In this document: positions 52,047 to 56,620 of the stretch, piece by piece | Position numbering within the stretch: position 1 is the first letter of the stretch | Layout of the letters: the number at the start of each line of letters is the position of its first letter | NCBI RefSeq assembly: GCF_003984645.1 | Contig: NZ_RWKI01000023.1 | Coordinates: 1 to 56,620, forward strand | Direction of reading: 5' to 3' | DNA: 56,620 nucleotides | From: Variovorax sp. MHTC-1 | Lineage (GTDB): Bacteria; Pseudomonadota; Gammaproteobacteria; Burkholderiales; Burkholderiaceae_C | Translations under genes and position numbers: made by a program | Notes under the pieces: model-generated | What the model was told of the DNA's origin: nothing | Databases searched by the model: none | What the model saw: only the letters and a program-made list of their open reading frames with translations

Positions 52047-52949
52047 ATGGACCGATTGCTTGCGATGGAGATGTTCGTGCGCGTGGTGGAGACCGGCAGC
52101 TTCTCCAAGGCGGCGCGCGAGTTCAACACCACCCAGCCCACCGTGACCAAGCAGGTCGCGGCCACCGAGGCGCGGCTCAAGGTGCGCCTGCTCAACCGCA
52201 ACACGCGCGGCGTTAGCCTCACCGAATCGGGCGCGCTCTACTACGAGAAGTGCAAGAGCATCGTGCGCGAGACCGAGGAGGCCGAGAACGTGGTGCGGCG
52301 GCGCGAGTCGCAGGCGCAGGGGCTGCTGCGCGTCGGCACCTCGGTCGCCTTCGGCCGGCGCGTGGTGGTGCCGCTGGCGCTGGAATACATGGCGCGCAAC
52401 CCGCAGGTGCAGGTGGACCTCAGCTTCGAGGACCGCTATGTCGACCTGATCGCGCAGGGCATCGACGTCGCGGTGCGCATGGGCAAGCTGGCCGATTCAT
52501 CGCTGGGCGCGCGCTTCCTCGGCATGAACCCGTGGGTCATGGTGGCGGCGCCGGGCTACCTCAAGAAGCACGGCACGCCGAAGCGCGCGCAGGACCTGAG
52601 CGGACACGTGGCGCTGATCTACAGCAGCGTGGTGGGCGACGACGTCTGGCGTATGCACACGCCCAAGGGGGAACCGGTCACGGTGCCGGTCACGGGCCGG
52701 CTGCGCTCCAACAACCTTTCGGCCGTGCTCGCCGCGGCGCGCGAGGGTCTCGGCATCGCGCTGATGCCGCGCTACGTGGCGAGCGATTCGCTGGCCGCGG
52801 GCAAGGTGGTGGAAGTGCTGCCGGGCCATGCGCTGCCCGAGCAGGAGATCCACGCCGTGTTCCCTTCGCCCAAGCTGGTGCCGGGGAAGGTCTCGAGCTT
52901 CGTGGCCTTTCTGCAGGGGCGCTTCGGGGAGGGGTGGTGGGCGCGCTAG
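52047..52949 (+). CDS. LysR-family transcriptional regulator, likely of gcl
   Basis: Regulator of 300 aa. The N-terminal helix-turn-helix is MDRLLAMEMFVRVVETGSFSKAA with NTTQPTVTKQVAATEARLKV, and the effector domain starts near residue 90 (GLLRVGTSVAFGRRVVVPLALE). It resembles the CrgA/AaeR-like group. Divergent from gcl with 113 bp between starts and a dyad in that gap, so control of gcl-hyi-glxR is likely by position; the effector is not known. Confidence 0.9.
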   Translation: MDRLLAMEMFVRVVETGSFSKAAREFNTTQPTVTKQVAATEARLKVRLLNRNTRGVSLTESGALYYEKCKSIVRETEEAENVVRRRESQAQGLLRVGTSVAFGRRVVVPLALEYMARNPQVQVDLSFEDRYVDLIAQGIDVAVRMGKLADSSLGARFLGMNPWVMVAAPGYLKKHGTPKRAQDLSGHVALIYSSVVGDDVWRMHTPKGEPVTVPVTGRLRSNNLSAVLAAAREGLGIALMPRYVASDSLAAGKVVEVLPGHALPEQEIHAVFPSPKLVPGKVSSFVAFLQGRFGEGWWAR

Positions 52950-52980
52950 CCGCCGCCGGGCGAAGCGCACCGGCCCCGGA

Positions 52981-54048
52981 TCAGGCCGGCGGCTCGTCCT
53001 GCTCCTTGTTCGACGAGGCGAACAGGTCCCAGGAGGCCATGAACAGCGCGGCGATCACCGGCCCGATCACGAAGCCGTTGACGCCGAACAGCGCCATGCC
53101 GCCGATGGTGGACATCAGCACGATGTAGTCCGGCATCTGCGTGTCCTTGCCGACCAGCACCGGGCGCAGGACGTTGTCGACCAGCCCGATCACGACCACG
53201 CCGAAGCCGATCAGGAACACGCCTTGCCAGATCGCGCCGGTGGCCAGGAAATAGAGCGCCACCGGCAGCCAGATCAGCGCTGCGCCCACGGCAGGCAGCA
53301 GCGAGAGAAAAGCCATCAGCACGGCCCAGAGCAGCGCCCCCTGCACGTCGAGGAACCAGAAGGCGATGCCGCCCAGCGCGCCCTGCACGACCGCGACCGC
53401 CACGTTGCCCTTGATGGTGGCGCGGATCACGGTGGTGAACTTGTTGAGCAGGTAGTGCGTGTGCGGCCGCGCCATCGGCAGCGCCTCGCGCACCGTCTTC
53501 GACAGCTCGGTACCGTCGCGCAAGAGGAAGTACAGCAGATACAGCATGACCGCGAAGCTGACCAAGAACTCGAAAGTGTTCTGCCCGATGTTGACGGCCT
53601 GGGTGGCGATCATCTGGCTGGTCTGGGCCGCCCCCTGCGAAAGCCTGCCGAGCAGCGCCTCCATGTTGCCGAGGCCGAAGCGGTCCAGCAGGTTGAGCAG
53701 CCATTGCGGCAGAGCGGCCACGATCTGCTGGAAGTAGCGCACGAAGCTGATTTCGCCCGAGCGGATCTTCTGCGTCACCACCGAGATCTCCTGCACCAGC
53801 GAGACGGTGACCATCGACAGCGGGATGATCACGATCACCAGGCAGATCGCGAGCGTGGCGAGCGCCGCGAGGTTGCGCCGCTTGGGCATCTTGCGAAGCA
53901 GCCGCTTGTAGAGCGGCGTGAACAGGATGGCGAGCGCCACGCCCCAGAGCACGGCGCCGGAGAAGGGCGCCAGGACCAAGAGAAAGGCGGCCGTGACGAC
54001 GGCCAGCAGAAACAGGAAGACGCCGCGCTGGAGTTCGGGTGAATTCAT
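52981..54048 (-). CDS. AI-2E family transporter (PerM/YdiK type)
   Basis: Inner-membrane protein of the AI-2E/PerM family, 355 aa, with about seven or eight hydrophobic segments. GVVVIGLVDNVLRPVLVGKDTQMPDYIVLMSTIGGMALFGVNGFVIGP is the family's most conserved stretch. Members include the autoinducer-2 exporter TqsA and Na+/H+ antiporters; the role here is open. It is convergent with the LysR gene and 37 bp downstream of gntR. Confidence 0.9.
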   Translation of the reverse strand: MNSPELQRGVFLFLLAVVTAAFLLVLAPFSGAVLWGVALAILFTPLYKRLLRKMPKRRNLAALATLAICLVIVIIPLSMVTVSLVQEISVVTQKIRSGEISFVRYFQQIVAALPQWLLNLLDRFGLGNMEALLGRLSQGAAQTSQMIATQAVNIGQNTFEFLVSFAVMLYLLYFLLRDGTELSKTVREALPMARPHTHYLLNKFTTVIRATIKGNVAVAVVQGALGGIAFWFLDVQGALLWAVLMAFLSLLPAVGAALIWLPVALYFLATGAIWQGVFLIGFGVVVIGLVDNVLRPVLVGKDTQMPDYIVLMSTIGGMALFGVNGFVIGPVIAALFMASWDLFASSNKEQDEPPA

Positions 54049-54085
54049 ACGCCGGCTACTGTAGCCGACCGGCTTTTGCGTTCCC

Positions 54086-54784
54086 TCAGCGCGATGCGCG
54101 CGGCAACGCGACCGGCGCCAGCGTGGCGCGCAGGCGCTCGTCGGCGCCCGGTGCGGCCTCAGCCTCGACCTGCAGCGCCTCCTCGACGTTGCCGATGTGG
54201 TCGAGCATCAGCTGCCGCGCACGCTTCGTGTCGCCGGCCTCCAGCGCGGCAACGATGGCCGCATGCTCGGCGCACGATTGCCCGGCCTCGTGCTTCGACT
54301 GGAACAGCGTGGCCGCGAGCGTGGTGCGGGCCGTGAGGTCGCGCAGCACGTCGACCAGCAGGCGGTGGCCCATCTGGTCGGCCAGGCAGACGTGGAAGTC
54401 GGCCAGGAGGAAGGCGCGCGTCGCGGCGTCGGCCCCGGCGATGGCACGCTTCTCGTCGGCGATGTGCTCGCGCAGCTTGCGGATCACCTTCGCGAGCGGC
54501 CGCCCCGCCTCGGCCAGGATGCCGGCCTCGACGATGCGGCGCGCGGCGAAGGCGTCGCGCGCCTCTTCGGCCGAAGGCTGCACCACGTACCACCCGCGCC
54601 TCGACTGCACCTCGACGAAGCCGCGCGCCTGCAGCTGCATCAGCGCCTCGCGCACCATCGTTCGGCTGACGCCGAAGTTCTCCGCCAGGTCCTGCTCGCC
54701 GAGGCGATCGCCGGGGGCGAGCTTCTGCGCCAGGATGGCTTCGACCACGCGCTCGGCGATGTTGGTGGGCGTGACGTCGGTCAT
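54086..54784 (-). CDS. GntR-family (FCD) transcriptional regulator
   Basis: FadR/VanR-type regulator, 232 aa. The winged helix has LAPGDRLGEQDLAENFGVSRTMVREALMQLQARGFVEV at about residues 23-60. The C-terminal FCD ligand domain has the metal-binding pattern in DFHVCLADQMGH and CAEHAAIVAALEAGD. The ATG at 54784 is preferred over an open upstream extension. It starts 22 bp after the dctA stop on the same strand, so it probably controls its own operon through the dyads upstream of dctA. Confidence 0.9.
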   Translation of the reverse strand: MTDVTPTNIAERVVEAILAQKLAPGDRLGEQDLAENFGVSRTMVREALMQLQARGFVEVQSRRGWYVVQPSAEEARDAFAARRIVEAGILAEAGRPLAKVIRKLREHIADEKRAIAGADAATRAFLLADFHVCLADQMGHRLLVDVLRDLTARTTLAATLFQSKHEAGQSCAEHAAIVAALEAGDTKRARQLMLDHIGNVEEALQVEAEAAPGADERLRATLAPVALPRASR

Positions 54785-54806
54785 GGCGAGGGCTTGTGGA
54801 GGAGCC

Positions 54807-56141
54807 CTAGTGTGCCGCGTGGGCGGCATGCGCCGCGGCGACCGGGGAGCCGGGCTCGGCCAGCGGCTCGTCCTCGGGCGAGTGGGTGCCGTTCAGCACG
54901 GCGTGGGCGCGCTCGCGGTCGATGTCGCCTTCCCAGGCCGCGATCGCGACGGTGGCGACGCAGTTGCCGATCAGGTTGCCCAGGGCGCGCGCAATGCCCA
55001 TGAACCAGTCGACCGAGAGCACCAGCACCAGCCCGATCGCCGGGATCGCGGGAATAGCATGCAGGGTGGCGGCCAGCACCACGATCGCCGAACCCGGCAC
55101 GCCGTGCGCACCCTTGGAAGTGACCAGCGCGATCGCCAGGATGGTCAGCAGGTCGGCCGTCGAGATCGGCGTGTTGGTCGCCTGCGCGATGAACACGGCC
55201 GCCAGCGTGATGTAGATCGAGAAGGCGTCGAGGTTGAAGGAGTAGCCGGTCGGGATCACCAGGCCCACCGTCGAGTCGCGGATGCCCATGTGGCGCAGCT
55301 TGGCCATGATCTGCGGCAGCACGCTGTCCGACGAGGTGGTGGCGAACACGATGGTCAGCTCCTCGCGCAGGTAGCGCAGCAGCTTGATCAGGCTGAAGCC
55401 CGAGAGCCGCATCACAAAGCCCAGCACCACGAACACGAAGACGATGACGGACGCGTAGAACAGCGCGACCAGCATGCCCAGTTGCTTGAGCGAGCCGACG
55501 CCGTACTTGCCCACGGTGAAGGCGATGGCGCCCAGCACGCCCAGCGGCGCCAGCTTGATGATGATGCCCATGATCTTGAACAGCACCTGCGAGAGCGTCT
55601 CGACGAAATCGCCGACCGGCTTGCCGCGCGGGCCCAGGAGCGCCAGCGCGCAACCGAACAGCACCGCGAACAGCAGCACCTGCAGCACGTCGCCGGTGGC
55701 GAAGGCGTTGACCACCGTGGTCGGGATCAGCTTCATGAGGAAGTCCACCGTGCCGCCGCTGGTGAGCTTGTCGGCGTTCGAGGCATAGGCGCTCATGGCC
55801 GCGGCGTCGAGCGCGCCGGGGTCCACATTCATGCCCACGCCCGGCTTGAACACGAAGCCCAGCACCAAGCCCATGGCCAGCGCGATGGTGGTCAGCACCT
55901 CGAAGTAGATCAGCGACTTGACGCCGACCCGGCCCACGCGCTTCAGGTCGCCCGCGCCGGCGATCCCGTGCACCACCACGCAGAAGACCAGCACCGGGAT
56001 GATCATCTTGATCAGCTTGATGAAGCCGTCGCCCAGCGGCTTGAGCTTGGCGGCGAACTCGGGAAAGAACAGGCCCGCCACCACGCCGAGCACCAGCGCG
56101 ATGACCACCTGACCGAAGAGCGATTTGGCGAAACGGGGCAT
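54807..56141 (-). CDS. dctA: Dicarboxylate/amino acid:cation symporter (DctA)
   Basis: Inner-membrane C4-dicarboxylate:H+/Na+ symporter, 444 aa, the usual DctA length. Family hallmarks are IKMIIPVLVFCVVVHGIAG, the serine-rich hairpin FATTSSDSVLPQIM, GYSFNLDAFSIYITLA and TSKGAHGVPGSAIVVLAATL. The ATG at 56141 (MPRFAKSLFGQVV) is the family start; GGAGACTCCC precedes it. Likely brings in succinate, fumarate or malate; the malic enzyme gene in this window could use the product. First gene of a dctA-gntR operon. Confidence 0.94.
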   Translation of the reverse strand: MPRFAKSLFGQVVIALVLGVVAGLFFPEFAAKLKPLGDGFIKLIKMIIPVLVFCVVVHGIAGAGDLKRVGRVGVKSLIYFEVLTTIALAMGLVLGFVFKPGVGMNVDPGALDAAAMSAYASNADKLTSGGTVDFLMKLIPTTVVNAFATGDVLQVLLFAVLFGCALALLGPRGKPVGDFVETLSQVLFKIMGIIIKLAPLGVLGAIAFTVGKYGVGSLKQLGMLVALFYASVIVFVFVVLGFVMRLSGFSLIKLLRYLREELTIVFATTSSDSVLPQIMAKLRHMGIRDSTVGLVIPTGYSFNLDAFSIYITLAAVFIAQATNTPISTADLLTILAIALVTSKGAHGVPGSAIVVLAATLHAIPAIPAIGLVLVLSVDWFMGIARALGNLIGNCVATVAIAAWEGDIDRERAHAVLNGTHSPEDEPLAEPGSPVAAAHAAHAAH

Positions 56142-56159
56142 GGGAGTCTCCGTGATTGG

Positions 56160-56193
56160 TTGCATGCAAGCAGTCAGTAATCTTGCATACAAG
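56160..56193. promoter_or_regulatory. Two 12-bp dyads upstream of dctA, probable GntR operators
   Basis: GTTGCATGCAAG (56159-56170) and CTTGCATACAAG (56182-56193) differ at two positions. Their centres are about 23 bp apart, close to two helical turns. Both are built on TTG-N4-CAA, like operators of FCD-type GntR proteins. They lie 18-52 bp before the dctA start, where promoter elements are expected. Confidence 0.65.
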
Positions 56194-56620
56194 CAATGTA
56201 GGCAAGATTGCGCCAGATGCTGCTCGGGTTTTCCCGGGGATTGGTGTGCAGGCGTATCTGTTGTCCTGAGCTAATAAATGCCCAAACGGCGATCCAGGTG
56301 GCATGCGGCTCGCCAAGCTCCTCGCGCTTTAGGTCGCCGACGCAAATGCCCGAACGACGCCCGTGCAGGTTCGAACGGCAGGTAACTGCTAATAAATGCT
56401 CAAACTAGCGCTGCGCGTCCTGTGTCGATCGCGACGGCCGCTTCGTTGTGCCCCCTCACGAAGGCCTGTGGAAGCCGTCTCCCCGAGTCGCCAACGGCAT
56501 CCACCAGGCGCCGTCTCGGCCGAACGCCTAAGGATCGTGTAGGCGATCGGCAGCAAAGTGCCCCTTTCGCATACCGCCGCGCGAAGCGCGTGCACACCTC
56601 ATGGCTGTACGGCAGGATCC
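56194..56620. other. Right-edge stretch without a recognisable gene; short direct repeats
   Basis: No coding sequence with a convincing family or ribosome-binding site is seen. GCTAATAAATGCCCAAAC (56270-56287) is repeated as GCTAATAAATGCTCAAAC (56388-56405). A shorter relative, CAAATGCCCGAACG, lies at 56343-56356. Base composition is less GC-rich than the genes around it. This may be the upstream region of a gene beyond the window or the remains of an insertion. Confidence 0.5.

Noticed and set aside
56400..56597. 65-codon minus-strand frame at the right edge
   Set aside because: No ribosome-binding site, Arg-rich composition and no family; not distinguishable from chance in GC-rich DNA.

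Overview
The window is very GC-rich, densely coded DNA from a betaproteobacterium of the order Burkholderiales. The best guess is family Comamonadaceae, genus Variovorax or close to it. This rests on gene content: a Bug/TctC-type solute-binding protein, a long NAD-glutamate dehydrogenase, a GcvA-like LysR regulator, UrtABCDE with a 530-residue UrtB, and characteristic Comamonadaceae-type intergenic repeats. The assignment is by recognition; no search was run. There is no transposase gene, tRNA, rRNA or CRISPR array. The leftmost gene (class I aldolase) runs off the edge.

Layout. 1-17 kb is housekeeping: class I aldolase (partial), the giant NAD-glutamate dehydrogenase, a small unknown protein, a histidine kinase facing its NarL-type regulator, TrpS with a C-terminal extension, a site-2 protease, a YciO-type protein, a PHP phosphatase with a translationally coupled EamA transporter, a ZntB/CorA channel, PPK2 and two esterase/lipase genes. 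17.3-23.9 kb is the urea ABC importer urtABCDE. It is interrupted by two short hairpin repeats and by a ~680-bp palindrome. 23.9-29.1 kb holds a DedA-rhodanese fusion, an MFS transporter, an OpgD-like protein, a urease accessory ureD without other urease genes, and slyX.

29.1-37.9 kb is the accessory core. A solute-binding protein plus deaminase pair is divergent from a catabolic gene set: Rieske oxygenase, DUF35 OB-fold protein, thiolase, short-chain dehydrogenase, enoyl-CoA hydratase, Bug-type binding protein, hotdog thioesterase and class III CoA-transferase. Together these could oxygenate, activate with CoA and beta-oxidise an unidentified acid. The divergent promoter region between the two units is a ~170-bp interrupted palindrome.

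37.9-42 kb has small or stress-type genes: two zinc-ribbon miniproteins, a GAF protein, a LysR regulator, an SDR, an OsmC protein and an EthD protein. 42-45.3 kb is a complete SsuABC/NMT1-type ABC importer with a second deaminase, paralogous to the pair at 29-30.6 kb. 45.5-52.9 kb has malic enzyme and the glyoxylate-to-glycerate genes (glxR, hyi, gcl), with a divergent LysR gene and a candidate operator. 53-56.1 kb has an AI-2E-type permease and a dctA-gntR operon preceded by two near-identical operators. The last ~430 bp are unexplained and contain short direct repeats.

The most striking structural signal is a ~95-nt element found five times. Each copy starts 4-8 nt after a stop codon, in the sense orientation, and folds into three hairpins. 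Several stem positions change in a compensatory way between copies, which points to selection on an RNA (or DNA) structure. Two of the five copies follow the binding-protein gene of an ABC importer operon.
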